64,000 nt of DNA, from NCBI RefSeq assembly GCF_000372725.1, contig NW_005201192.1:153942-217941 (forward strand), read 5' to 3'. The position numbers and the translations under genes are program-made. The notes under the pieces are model-generated. The model saw nothing but the letters and a program-made list of their open reading frames with translations, ran no database searches and was not told where the DNA came from. How positions within the stretch are numbered: the first letter of the stretch is position 1; the number at the start of each line of letters is the position of its first letter. This DNA comes from Emiliania huxleyi CCMP1516 (Eukaryota; Haptophyta; Isochrysidales; Noelaerhabdaceae). Below, in pieces: positions 31,517-42,699 of the stretch.

Positions 31517-31909
31517 ATGTCTGGCCCTCGAAGGTCTGCTTGGTTCTTGCGGCATCAGGCGGCCATGATCGAGGACCGCCAGTCGAAGACGCTGCTGACT
31601 GACGAGACCGTGCAGCGGCTGCGGGCGCAGCGGCAGCGGCAGTGGCAGAAGGTGGCGGCAGACTTCAACAAGCGCCTGGATGAAGCGAATGAGCGCGCGG
31701 ACGCATCAATCGCAGCGTGGCTCGCGGCTCACAAGGAGCGCGTCGCGCTCGGCATGACGACCGACGGTGGGACCACGACCGACCACTGCGACACCGAAGG
31801 TATGACCGAGGAGGTCGCGGCCGAGAACGCGCCGCTGGTGAACGGCCAGGGATACGTTTGGGCCGAGGGCTACGGCGGCCGCCCCGGCTGGGTTCTCTGC
31901 GTAGATTAG
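31517..31909 (+). CDS. unrecognised helical protein
   Basis: 130 codons from ATG 31517 (MSGPRRSAWFLRHQAAMIED). A continuous charged helix (TVQRLRAQRQRQWQKVAADF, NKRLDEANERADASIAAWL) precedes a short tail ending GWVLCVD. It could be a gene or the last exon of the one starting at 30997. Confidence 0.4.
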   Translation: MSGPRRSAWFLRHQAAMIEDRQSKTLLTDETVQRLRAQRQRQWQKVAADFNKRLDEANERADASIAAWLAAHKERVALGMTTDGGTTTDHCDTEGMTEEVAAENAPLVNGQGYVWAEGYGGRPGWVLCVD

Positions 31910-32632
31910 GGCCAGGATAGGGCCAGGAGCCGCCGACGTCCGGCGCGAGGACCGGCTATTGCGCACAGAAGCGAGCGGAGCGAGCCGAAGAGAAAATTTG
32001 AGGCTTAAGGTCGTACTTGCATGTATGTACGTCCCTGTTTTGACAGTACGTACGTAGTGTCTGAAGTACGTCCGTGATTGAGCTGAGGCGCACGTACGCG
32101 AGGGGCGCTGGCGTGTCGTCAGCAAGGTCGTGTGGGCTGGGGGCATTTCCGCCCACGTTCTTGCAATACGTACTTGATTTCACGGTCGTGAAAGCAAGGT
32201 TGCCAAGCTCTGGTCAACCCCCCCCAAATGTTTCGAACCTGTGTGCCGAGAGAGAGTTGGGCTCGTTGAATTCTTTTAATTAATGGAGTTTACTCCTAAA
32301 ATTCTAGTACTGGACCGGGACTGGCGCGCGGCAAGAAACTCGCGGATGGGGGATGGGACACCCCGAAGTGCGAAGACGGTCACAAGACGGAAGAGCCAAG
32401 TCTTGCCCCAAGTGCAAAACGCGCGCGTCGCCCATCTCTCAACATGGAGAGATGCCTGCACTACTATTTATTTATAAACGCGCGCGAAGTGCTCCACAAG
32501 CTGGAGCTCAAACCCACGAACGATTGTACACAGCGCCAGCCTCCCGCCCAAACTAACAAACAACTGTAACTGTACTGGGTGACTGCGGTGCTCGACATGG
32601 ATCGTGAGAGGCGAGGCATGCCATGGTGAGCC
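31910..32632. other. intergenic; TACGTAC-rich AT patch
   Basis: 31995-32075 is built of repeated ACGTAC/TGTACGTC words. No gene seen; a weak tRNA-like B box near 32236 was rejected. Confidence 0.4.
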
Positions 32633-34238
32633 TCAGCGCACGGCCCTCGAACTGCCGGCGGGCTGCGCCGGGGCTGCGCCGTCCCTGAAGGGCGCTCGGC
32701 AGAGCTGTGCGTGCGACGCGGTGGTCACCCAGTAGAGTGTCTCCGGCGTGAGGTCGTTGGCGAGCTCGGCCTCGTACTCGGCGCCGAGGATGCTGACCTT
32801 GGCCTTGACCGAGGCGGGCAGCACCTGTTCGTGCCACGAGCCGTGTGAGGAGCAGCGGCCCCGTCCCCGCGCCGGCGTCTGCCTTCCGCAGGCGCCGTCG
32901 AGAGGATGCGGTAGAGGCGCGCCATGAAGGAGGGCGCGTTGATCACGACCGCCTTGGAGAAGGAGGACGGGTAGTGCGTGGCGAAGGCGAGCATCACGTC
33001 CTGCGCGGGCGCCGGACGCCGCGAGTCTAGCTGTTGGAGTACGCGGCTTGGAGAGGGCAGCGGGCCGGGAGGGGAGAGGGGGGGGGGGGGGGGCCAGGTC
33101 AAGGGCCCGGCGGAGGAAAAAAAAAGGCGGGGTGTCCACCGGGTGTCGCCTTTGTGAAGCTCAGCGTGGTAAAGGTGACCATGTGCGTGCCTGCGGGACA
33201 GGCGCAGGGCGTGTCGAGGACATGTCGGGGACAGGGAGGCGTCGTGAAGTCGACCAAGCTGCGCGTGCCGAGCCCGGCCAAGTCGAAGAGCTCGTACGTC
33301 TGCTGCAGCCGCCCGCTCGTGACGGAGGTGCGGTCGAGCCGGCGCTGCAGCGTGTCGACGAGGGCGAGGTAATAGGGGTAGAGCAGCTTTGTATCCGACG
33401 GAGGCGCGCACGCGCCGAGGCGCTCGATCTTGACCGGGCTGCCAGACTTCGAGTAGCCGCAGTGGAAGCCGATTGGCCAGTGCCCCACCGCCTACGACGG
33501 CAAGGACGACGGGGATCACGCGTGGCGGCACTCTCGCGTCCGAGCAGCGCCAGGGTGTCGCGTCGCCCACTCTCCGTGAGGCATCTCTGCCGCGCAGAGC
33601 CAGCGCGACTCTGCGAGGGCGTCGAGCTCGGGCTTGTCCGGCAGGTTGTCCCGCTTCCACGCGAGCGCGCGCCGGTACACCCGCTCGACCGCGCGCGCGT
33701 CGGTGCCGTGCTCCCGCACCACTCGCAGCAGCTGCACGGCCACCACCTTCCCGTCCTCAGGCAGGTTGGGCGGCGGCGGCGACTGACGGAGCGAGTGCTT
33801 GACGGCATAGATGACCGCGAGCTCGTCGGGCGTGGCCATGCCGCCGCCGCAGTCATCGGGCGTAGGCGACGGCGCAGACAACGCTCGCGAAGGCGGCGCC
33901 GACTTTGCTGGCCGCAGAGAAGCGGTGCCGATCAGACAAGAAGCGGCGCCGAGCGATGCCACGGCCATCACGCCGAGGAGCAGCGGCGACGCACGAGGCT
34001 CAGCCACAGTGAGCAGGAGCACGGGTAGCAGGGCGACATTCGCGACGCGCCAACTAGATGCGAGCACAGATGCGAGCACGTTCTCCTTGCGGCGCCGGCC
34101 AACCATTATGAACAGCGCAGCGACAACCAGAGCGACTGTGGCAGCCGCGGCGACTGCGATAGGGAAAGCGGGCGGAGGAGGAGGCAGCGGTGGCGCCGGT
34201 GACCTGCCGGTGACGCGAGCGAGCGCCGAGAGTATCAT
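32633..34238 (-). CDS. Sec14/CRAL-TRIO protein with N-terminal membrane helices, 4 exons
   Basis: A predicted lipid-transfer protein. Exon 1 (34238 to about 33525) starts MILSALARVTGRSPAPP and has two hydrophobic spans (FPIAVAAAATVALVVAALFI and VALLPVLLLTVA...SLGAASCLIG). It continues to a CRAL-TRIO N-lobe: LPEDGKVVAVQLLRVVREHG, RVYRRALAWKRDNLPDKPEL and CAAEMPHGEWA. Exon 2 carries the lipid-binding core HCGYSKSGSPVKIERLGAC, LLYPYYLALVDTLQRRLDRT and LQQTYELFDLAGLGTRSLV. Exon 3 has DVMLAFATHYPSSFSKAVVI and NAPSFMARLYRILS. Exon 4 has VLPASVKAKVSILGAEYEAE and the stop at 32633. Two spanning helices ahead of a Sec14 domain are not the common arrangement. Introns include a long poly-C tract near 33075-33093. 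Confidence 0.78.
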
Positions 34239-35408
34239 TGTCTGCACGGCCTCAAATGTTGCCACGGCGCCTGCAGGCTTTCTTCGATTCTTTTGACCGC
34301 GCAAGATAAAGAAGGGTGTCCATAGGGCTCTGCTCGCAAGGCGCCCGCGTCGCAGACGCGGTACCATTGACAAATCTGCAATATACCCCCACACGAGCAA
34401 ATAGCAAAATCCGAATACCGTGCACGAATCCGGCGATGTCGGACCCAAGCCTTCAGCTGGTGCCAAGACATTCGTAAAATTGAAGCCAAGAATCCGCCAA
34501 ATCGTGCTTTTCGCGCTACCTGAGGGGAAAGCCGCTGATCGAGCCCAGCGTGCCCGCGGCCGCCTCCCGCGCAGCACCGCCGCTGCGGAATCGGATCGAT
34601 CCCATGGAGGAGGAGGGCGCAGTCGGCCAGCGCAGCAGGCGGAGTCCCTCCCCGCGCCGGAGCCCCCCTGCAGTCGAGGGAGTCCTCGTTGGCGATGAAG
34701 GTGGAGACATCGAATCGCGGCCGACACACGTCACGTGGGAGGAATGGGCGATGAGCGGGAACGATGCGCGCTACGGCGCCGACTCCGCCGTGCTCGTAGC
34801 CGCAGAAAGCCGCGCTCCAGGAGCACGCCAAGATGCAATGGCTCGCTTGCTTCGATTCAGCTCTCTCGGCAGCAGAAGTGGGGCTGGAGCGGGTGGGGGT
34901 GGATGCCGATTGAGGGGGAGCGTCTCCAGTTGCGCCCTGTGGCAGCTGCGCCCTGTGGCAGCTAGTCGAGGGACTTGGTAGTTGTGACCCCCCTGAGTGA
35001 GGACAGGAGAGAGAGCGTTTTGTGGTGTTTGTTGGTGTACGCAATAACGGGACAGGGTGGTTGTTCTCTCTATCTCCTCTTCTAGCTCTTAGCATGAGCT
35101 GCGCCCGGTGTCCGACCCCTTTTGCGCAGCAACACCTTAAACTTTTAGGCCCTCCAAATTCGGGTCGGAGCGTAGCGGAGTGGGCCCCGAGTTTGAAAAG
35201 GGCGACGGACGCTTGCGTCCTAGCCTCCAACAACGCCTCCCCGGCGCAGAGGGGCCCCCGGAGGGATGCGCAACCGCTCCACGCCACGCCGCTTGCGGCG
35301 GTCCTCTTCACAGCTCCGCTGGGCACGCGTTATTTCTTTTTGTAAAGTCGGCGGCCTCCCGGCGGCCTCCCGGCGCACGAAGGCTCTGCCTGGGGCACAC
35401 ATATCAAG
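34239..35408. other. intergenic, no supported gene
   Basis: Overlapping frames on both strands, none with domain-like sequence. It should hold the promoters of the divergent Sec14-like and F5/8C-like genes. Confidence 0.4.
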
Positions 35409-38021
35409 ATGTCGCCGGCCGTCGCTCACTCCTACACGCGGTACCGCGGCTGGGTGGTGATGGGCTCGGACCTGCTCAATGGCACGATGTCGATTGGCCG
35501 TGCGCAGGAGCTATGCGACGCGATCCCCGACTGCATGTCCATCACGACTGCGCTCGGCACTGGGATGGTCACCTCTCGAAAGTACCCGATGCTGCTCAAG
35601 GCGTCCGCCACGTGGTTCGAGGACCCGGCGCACCTGACGCTGGTCAAGCAGCGCACGCCGTGCCACGGCGTCACCTACCGCCGCATGAATGGCGGCACGC
35701 GCCTCGCCTATGAGCCAGCCTCATCGGCGACCGGACCGTACTGCTGCGAGGGAGCCTGCCCGGCCGAGGCGGCGTACCATGCACGCGAGGAGGCGTGTGA
35801 CCTGCCCGCCGCCTCCCCGCTCGGCGTGCCTCGCTGCCTCAACCTGCGCGGCGTGCCGCTCCGCAACCTCGCCCTCTCTTCGGAGGGCTCGAGTGCGGCG
35901 ATGTCGTCAGCCTGGCCGCACGCGGAGAACGCGGGCGTGCAGGCGGCCGCCTCCCGCCCTCCCGCCCCTCCCCTCCCTCCCTCCCCTCCCCCAACCTCCT
36001 CGCGCTGTGCGCAGGCTGCCATTGACGGCCGGGTGGCGGGGTCCTACGTGCACACGGAGTGCTCCGGCAGCCTCGCGGCAGCCTCGGCCGGCGGCTGGGG
36101 TGAGGAGCGGCTCTTCACAGGTCAAGCTGTGAACAGGCGGGCCGCAGTGGTTTAACCTCACCTTTGCGCAGCCGATCGCCGTCCACCAGGCGTCGCACGG
36201 GCCTCGCCTCGCCTCGCCTCGCCTCGCCTCGCCTCGCCTCGCCTCGCCTCGCCTCGCCTCCCTCGCCTCGCCTCGCCTCCACGACCGCACCACACGACCC
36301 GAGGAGACGGGCGGGAGAGCGTCGCCCGGCCTCTCGCCAGGTGGCGCTGCACAACCGACCCCTCTCCTCGAACGACCTCCTCTACCGCCTCGTCGGCGCC
36401 CGCCTCTCCCTCCATGCCTCCGCCTCCTTCGCCGCCGCCAAGGCGGACGGCTCCGCCGCCAACCTCCCGGCGGTGCCCGCGACGGCGGCGGCGCGCTCCT
36501 GGAGCGAGGTGGGCCGGCGCTGGGACGGCGCGCCTGCTGACACTCGGAGGCGGCGTGCTTAGGTGCGCGCCACGTATGAGACCGCCCGGCGGACCCCGCT
36601 GCGGTCGCTGCTCGTCGGTTCGGCGCGCGAGCGGTACGTCTGGACGCTGCAGCCTCCGGCAGAGCACGTGTCGTACCTGACGGCGAGGGGGAGCCGAGAG
36701 TGGGCGAGATGTGGGCGGAGAGGAGGCCGTCGAGGTGGGGCCGACGGAGCACGCTTGACTCTGAGAGATCGCAGAGAGGGGGGAGGGGGGTTGGCGAGAG
36801 AGAGCGGCCGGGTGCGTCGGAGAGTTTGGGTGGTTCGGGCGCACAGGTGCGGACGCCGGACGGCGGGCTGCCTGCCGGACATGTCTCGGACATGTCATGG
36901 ACGTGTCCTCTTGGACCTTACCTTAGGTGCGGACGCCGGACGGCGGGCTGCCTGCCGGCTCCGCTTGCCTGCACTTTGCCGAGCTCGAGGTGTTCGGCGC
37001 CACGCAGGCCGAGACGGACGCGGGAGAGGTGAGCTTTGGGCGGCGACAGCCCGACCCGCCGCCGCCCACGCCGCCCACGCCAGAGGCGATAGCGCGTGGC
37101 GGGGCGGGCGGCGGCGGCACGGGGGGCAGGGCAGCGCACAGCACCCTCCGGGAGGACGTCTTGCGCGCTAGGCTGAAAGCGCGGGCGGGGGGCGGAGATT
37201 CGGGTGCGGCGGGCGCGGCGGGCGCCGGAGGCGGAGGCGGAGGCGGCGTGGGAAGCAGCCAAGGAGGCGGTGGCGGAGGCGGTGGCGGAGGCGGTGGCGG
37301 TGGCGGAGGCGGTGGCGGTGGCGGTGGTGGTGGTGGTGCAGGCCAGGCCGGGTCTCTGCGGCAGATCATGCAGCTCGGCCTCGGCACCCGCGCGTTTGTC
37401 GTCACTGGCGCGGAGGGTGCGGCGGGGGCGGGGGCGGAGGAGGGGGTGCGGGGCGCGGGGGGAGGCGGGGGGGACGGGGGAGGTGGAGGAGGAGGCGGAG
37501 GCGGAGGCGGAGGGGAGGCAGTGCGTGCCGCTGGGCGTCTCATCGCCGAAGAGGCCCGCGCGCAAGGCTTCACAGCGGAGGAGTCCGCCGCGCTTGCCGC
37601 GGGTGTGGCGGAGGCGATGGGCGAGGCGGCCGAGCCTTCCGTCGGGGGTGGCGAGCCGCCTCTGACACCGGCAGCCTCGGCGAGGGCCTCGGCTGAGCTC
37701 CTCCGACTCCGGGATAGGCACCTCCTCGGTCGCGGGAGCCCTCGCCGAGGCGCTGCTGCTGCTGGCGATCCAGGGGCTCTGGGTCAAGTGGCATTGGGTG
37801 GACGTCTGGCTGTGACGCCTCGCCACCCCACACCCCACTCACCATCCCGGCGGCACGGCGTGGTGTGGGATTGCGTGTTAGTCTTGGCGAGGCCGCCTCG
37901 CCTCGCGTGTGTGGCTTGTGCGGCGTCGCGCCGCCTTCCATGTCTGGCTGTGTGGTCGGACGCCCCACCAGAAGACGTGTGTGTCACCCGTGAGCGGGGG
38001 CGGGGCGGCCTGTGTGTGTGA
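35409..38021 (+). CDS. PAN-like plus F5/8 type C (galactose-binding) domain protein with Gly-rich tail, multi-exon
   Basis: Starts at ATG 35409 (MSPAVAHSYTRYRGWVVMG); a signal-peptide exon may lie upstream. The first ~190 residues are Cys-rich (AQELCDAIPDCMSITTALG, PYCCEGACPAEAAYH), like a PAN/apple module. Next comes an F5/8C-like domain over several exons: LRGVPLRNLALSSEGSSAAM, AAIDGRVAGSYVHTECSG, QWFNLTFAQPIAVHQ + VALHNRPLSSNDLLYRLVG (GC-AG intron 36190-36340), VRATYETARRTPLRSLLVGS and ACLHFAELEVFGATQAE. A poly-Gly region (37230-37520) and a helical EARAQGFTAEESAALAAGV segment follow. The 3' end is uncertain: a +1 frame near 37714-37814 would instead end in a membrane-like LLLLAIQGLWVKWHWVDVWL. 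Probably extracellular and carbohydrate-binding. Confidence 0.6.
36201..36280. repeat. (CCTCG)n array in an intron
   Basis: About sixteen CCTCG pentamers, inside the GC-AG intron 36190-36340. The Arg/Gly/Glu frames on the other strand are artefacts of it. Confidence 0.95.
36844..36958. repeat. 34-bp duplicated acceptor edge
   Basis: 36844-36877 and 36925-36958 are identical (AGGTGCGGACGCCGGACGGC onward); each is an acceptor plus the exon start encoding RTPDGGLPAG. The spacer consists of GGACATGTC-type repeats. Confidence 0.92.
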
Positions 38022-38187
38022 ATCGTCACGGTATCTGATATTTGCTTTCATCATTAGAATACACAAAGACATATCTGGCACACGTACAGTACGGCGCGCC
38101 GCGCCATCACAATAGCAATACACAAAAGTGTTGTCCCAAGAGGAAGTGACGCGCGCGCGGGGGCCACCGCTCCTGCACCGCTCTCGC

Positions 38188-41100
38188 TCACACGGCTATC
38201 TCCATCGCCTCCGCCTCATCCATCTCCACTGCGAATCGCTCCGGCTGGTCGGCGGGCTGGTCGGGCAGCTGTTGGCCGGTGGCCTGCAGCGGGTGCGACG
38301 TGATGGCGGCGGTGGCGGTCGCGGCGGAGGCGACGTACGCGTTCGACCGCCGCAACTGCTCAAAGTCGAGCGAGACCGTCTCCGCCTGTGCGCAAGTGAT
38401 GGCGCGGGGCGCGTCGGGGCCTCCCCAGGTCTCTCGCGGCCGAGGGGAGGGGACGCTGCGCGCCGTGGTGGCTGGCTGCGCCATCTTTCGCAGGAACTGC
38501 CTCGCGCGGTGCATCGCGAGGTCGGAGGAGAGGTTGAGCGAGCCTGATCACGGCCAGAGGTGTGAAGAGGCGCGGCCCACGCAGGCGAGGCCGGAGGAGC
38601 GGGTCGAGCGAGCCGTCGGTGATGAACTGGCGGATCCAGCCCGGCAGCTTGTCGCGCTTGTCGGCGCGGTTGTACCGCTTGTCCGCAAAGACGACGATGC
38701 CGTAGTCCGTCTTTCCGCGGATGACGCGGCCGGCGCACTGCGCCGCCTGCCGGATGGCGTCGAAGGTGAGGAAGTCCGCCTCGTCGATGGCGCACGTGTC
38801 TCGCAAGAACTCGAGCCGCGCGCGCAGCACCCGGCCGAGCGTGTACTGGAAGGGCACGCCGAGCAGCAGGACGGCGCGCCCGTAGTGGCGGTCAAAGTCG
38901 ACGCCCTCCGCAACCTTGCCGCGCGCGATCGAGAGGAAGACGGCGCCGCGGCCGCAGTCGCACGCGCGCTTGAAGTTCTCGAGCGCCATGGTGGTCTCGA
39001 GCACGTCGGTCGTCTCGATGAAGACGAGCTTGTGCTCGAGCACCTGCGGGGAGATGTGGGGAGATATGGGGAGGTATGGGGAGATGAAGACGAGCTTGTG
39101 CTCGAGCACCTGCGGGGAGATGTGGGGAGATATGGGGAGATACGGGAGATATGGGGAGGTATGGGGAGATGAAGACGAGCTTGTGCTCGAGCACCTGCGG
39201 GGAGGGCTCCGAGGCGCCTCGGAGAAGGGTCTCGCGAGACGAGGCGGAGGCGGGAGCGCGCGCACCCGCTTGAGGATGCCGAGCGCGTGCCACTCGCGCA
39301 CGACCTGCTGCATGTACGAGTACGAGGTGAAGAAGGCGACCACGCCGTCGGGCACGGTGGCGGCGATGTCGAGGAGCAGCTTGCCGTAGTTGCGCACGGT
39401 GGTGGGCTCGGAGCGCAGGTCAAACTTGGACGAGAGCGGCGCCTGGTCGGCGCCGCGCGTCACGACGAGCGGGAGGATGATGTCGCGCGAGAAGGACATG
39501 GCGAAGGAGTGGACGGCGCGCGGCTCGAAGCCGAGAATCTTGGGGTACATGTCGATGGGCGACAGGGTGCCTGTTGTTACCAACGAGTCATTGGTTAGTA
39601 ATGAAAGCGCCCCGCTTAGCTTCTTGGGGCGAGAGGGTGCCCGAGGTGATGACGACGGACTGGAAGCGCTCGAAGACCGGCTTCATCGCGATCGAGGCGT
39701 CGTTGCAGCAGAACTGGAAGAGCGGGTCGGGGAGGGCGGGCGAGCGCTCGTCGTACGGCTCGATGATGATGCAGAAGCCCTGCCTGTACGTGGCGAGCAG
39801 CGTGGCGAAGTCGCCGACGAGCAGCAGCGGGTTGAAGTCGGAGACGTCCGTCACCTGCAGAGAGAGTGCTCACTCGACGTCCGCCGAGGTGCGAAGACCA
39901 CCACAGAGTGCCCGCGGCGTCCGCCGCCTGCAGCGTGCGCAGCAGCGAGCGCAGCCGCTCGGCGACGAACTTGAGCGGCTTTGGCTCGATGTCCTACTCG
40001 CGCGGAGCAGCCGGGCGGTGCGCCGAGGGGCAGGCGGCGGCGTGGCCGGGAGCGCGAGGCGCGAGCTCTCCTCCTCGTGCAGCAGCTGCGAGAGGAAGTG
40101 TCTGGGAAGTGTCTAGCAAGTGTCTAGCAAGTGTCTAGGAAGCCCTCCTCCTCGTGCAGCAGCTGCGAGAGGAAGGCGAGCGGCGTCTCCTGCACGACCT
40201 CCTCCGTCTGCAGCCGCTTCTTGAGGTGCGCCACCAGCCGCTTCAGGAAGAGCACGAACGAGTCCGCGCGGCGCAAGTTGCCCGGCACGGCCTGCAGGAG
40301 GATGTCCTGAGGCGGCGGGCTCGGCTCGGCTCGGCTCGGCTCGTCTGGCGACGTGGCCGGCGGCAGAGCACTGCGGCCATCTCTCGGCCATCTCTCGGCC
40401 ATCTCTCGGCCATCTCTCGGCCAGGCCTCGGCCATCTCTCGGCCATCTCTCGGCCAGGCCTCGGCCAGGCCTCACCTGCGGCAGCAGCGGGTTCGCAGCG
40501 AGCTCGTCGCTTGCGTTGAGTGCGCCGCTGTTTGCGAGGCCGTGCACGAGGCGCTGGTACCTGTGCGGTGGTGCACCGCCTCTCGGGGAGCGCACGCCTC
40601 CCGTCATCTCTCGGCGGGGGCGGCGGTATATAAACGTGTATATGGCGCACTCGTCGTTGAGTCGCGCGGCGTCAGACTCTTTGAGCCTCGAGATCTCGCG
40701 CTGCACGCGGGAGAGGTTGGCGGAGGCGGCCTAGACACCCCCGAGACACTTGCGAGACACTTGCAAGACACTTGCTCGGCGCGCGGGAGGGGCAGGCGGC
40801 GAGGGTGGGCACTGTCTAGGAAGGGTGTGGGAAGTGTCTCGGAAGTGTCTGGGGAGGCCTCGAGTGTGGGCATCCGAAAGTTGATCGACATGACCTCGAT
40901 GCAGATGTTGTCGATGTTGTGCGCCTAGAGGGCGGTCGTGTCTAGGAGATGTCGAGGAAGTGTCTAGAAAGTGTCTAGGAAGCGTCAAGGGAGGGTGTGT
41001 CTGCGGTGTGTCTGGGGTGTGTCTGCCGCCTCGTCGAAGACGACGACGCACTCGCGCTGCATCGAGCGCGAGACGAGCTGAGAGATCTTCGGGTCGAGGA

Positions 41101-42237
41101 GGTACCTGTTGTTACGGCCGCCGGGGGTGAGGTGCGCCTCCGCACCGGCCCTCTGCCGGCCTCGAGGCTGGCGCACTGGTAGTTGTACACCACCACGTTT
41201 GCGAACGAGATCACGTGCCTCGCGAGGAAGTACGGGCACCAGCCCTTGCCACGCCCGAGCTCCTTGAGCTCCTGACCGCAGTGCACACCACGGCGTGAAG
41301 AGGGCCCGGCCCATCCCGTCCCCCTGCCGTACCCCCCAACCCCCCTGCCCGCACCTCGAGCGTGTACACCGCCGCTGGGAGAGCCGCGTCGCTGCCCTGT
41401 GCCTCCAGCGCCTCGTAGTACGAGCACAGCTCGCCTCCGCGCCCGCCGCCCAAGTCCTCGATGTCGCCTCCTCCCCCTCCGCCGGCTGATGACGGCCCCG
41501 CGCCGTCCCCACTCCCGCTCCCGCACCCTCCGCCGCCGCCGCTGCCGCCTCCGCCGCCGCCGCTGCCGCCTCCGCCGCTGCCGCCTCCGCGCGCGCGCTC
41601 CCTCACCCACGAAGCAGTGAGCTGGCGGCAGTGCTGGTCGACGAGATGCCGCTCCGTCTGCTGCGAGACGCGCTCGTGCACGCACCTGCTCCGCGGAGGA
41701 GCAGTCAAGGCAGGGGCGGGCTCCGACTGGGCGTGGGCTGAGGGCTGGGCCGAGGGCCGAGGGCTGAGGGCTGAGGGCTTTGGGAGGCACGCGCAGGTTG
41801 CGGCGCGAGGTGAGACCGACGGCGAAGAGCTTGTCCTTGCGGTCTTGGCCGAAGAGCTCGTCGCGGTGCGCCTCGAGCACCTTGAGCTCCTCGAGCACCT
41901 TCTCCATCTCTGGGATCGTGCGCGTGCAGTAGAGCAGTTTGCCCATCGCGGGGTGCGCCCGCTGGTACGACGTGATGAGCGAGAGGAGCGTGATGGTCTT
42001 GCCGGTCCCGGTAGGCATCTCGAGCATCTGAGGCGCACGCGACGGCCAGGCGTCGGCGCGAGGCGACGGCGACATGGCGCGAGCGGTGCGGCGCGGGCGT
42101 GGCGATGGCAGCGATGGCGCCACCGAGTGGCCTCGCGCGTCGAGCGAGCGCTTGAGCTCGACCATGTAGGCGTACTGCTCAGGATAGATGCGCGGGTACG
42201 GGAACTGCACCTCCAGCTCCTCCACCTGAAAGCGCAT
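38188..42237 (-). CDS. ERCC2: XPD/Rad3 TFIIH DNA helicase, ~12 exons
   Basis: 5'-3' helicase of TFIIH, for nucleotide excision repair and transcription. From ATG 42237: [20 protein letters not shown], then [20 protein letters not shown] (Walker A), [17 protein letters not shown] and [13 protein letters not shown]. The iron-sulfur cysteines lie in [19 protein letters not shown] and [20 protein letters not shown]. Walker B VVVFDEA joins [18 protein letters not shown] across an intron. Then come [48 protein letters not shown] + [12 protein letters not shown] (GC-AG intron 39640-39571), [40 protein letters not shown] and [20 protein letters not shown], ending with FLRKMAQP and an acidic tail at 38188. 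All helicase motifs are present. Several introns carry copies of the neighbouring exon. Confidence 0.94.
39017..39204. repeat. triplicated 37-bp acceptor edge in an XPD intron
   Basis: 39017-39053, 39083-39119 and 39168-39204 are three copies of GATGAAGACGAGCTTGTGCT onward, separated by GGGGAGATAT repeats. On the gene strand each is CGCAG followed by codons VLEHKLVFI. Confidence 0.95.
39571..39640 (-). other. GC-AG intron of XPD with matching ends
   Basis: 70 nt. The intron opens GCACCCTCTCGCCCC and the next exon opens GCACCCTGTCGCCCA, a 15-base match with one internal difference. Removing it restores [12 protein letters not shown]. Confidence 0.88.
40068..40174. repeat. 30-bp exon-edge duplication around a GTGTCTAGCAA array (XPD)
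   Basis: 40068-40097 and 40145-40174 are identical (CTCCTCCTCGTGCAGCAGCT onward; gene strand [10 protein letters not shown]). Four ~11-bp AGTGTCTAGCA units lie between them. Confidence 0.93.
40375..40470. repeat. 11-bp CATCTCTCGGC tandem repeat in an XPD intron
   Basis: About nine units, some with CAGGCCTCGGC substituted. Confidence 0.92.
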
Positions 42238-42354
42238 CTCCTCTGCCGAGCACGAGCGAGAGGAGCGGATGGCGCTGCAGGAGGACCAGAGGGGCGAAGC
42301 GCGAGAGCTCTAAAAGAATTCTTCAGGGCGCCTCTCTCACAGCACACTGGCGCG

Positions 42355-42515
42355 AGAAGCGGCGAGAGACTGCGAAGAGAGATAGGAAGAGGCAGACTCC
42401 CTAGGGTGGGCGACGGCTAGCGCACCACACACCCCTCCTCAAAATCCCTGTGTGGTGGCGGCGTGCCGTCCTCCCATCCCTCCCTTGGGTTGTCTGTTTT
42501 CTTTCTTTCTTTACA
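42355..42515 (+). repeat. dispersed repeat R1, copy 2 with 5' extension
   Basis: 42438-42515 is the R1 core (CTCAAAATCCCTGTGTGGTG, TTTC tail). The preceding ~80 bp also match, inverted, the flank of copy 4 at 47509-47600. Confidence 0.88.
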
Positions 42516-42612
42516 CTGGCACGACAAGGGTGCGGACTGGCGCGGACTGGCACACACACCGGCTCACCACCGGAGCCGTAAAAGAATTTTATCGCGGAAT
42601 GCACGTGCGGAC

Positions 42613-42699
42613 ACTTAAAATCCCTGGGTGGTGGCGGCGTGCCGTCCTCCCATCTATCCCTTGGGTTGTCTGTTTCCTTTCTTTCTTTCTTTCTTTCTT
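42613..42699 (+). repeat. dispersed repeat R1, copy 3
   Basis: CTTAAAATCCCTGGGTGGTG core ending in (TTTC)n, 100 bp after copy 2. Confidence 0.88.

Noticed and set aside
32230-32250. tRNA-like GGTTCGAAAC on the minus strand
   Set aside because: Flanking bases do not form T or acceptor stems.
36158-36898. Minus-strand frame with (RRGEA)n
   Set aside because: Shadow of the (CCTCG)n intron repeat.
36923-37573. Pro-rich minus-strand frame
   Set aside because: Complement of the poly-Gly coding stretch in the F5/8C-like gene.
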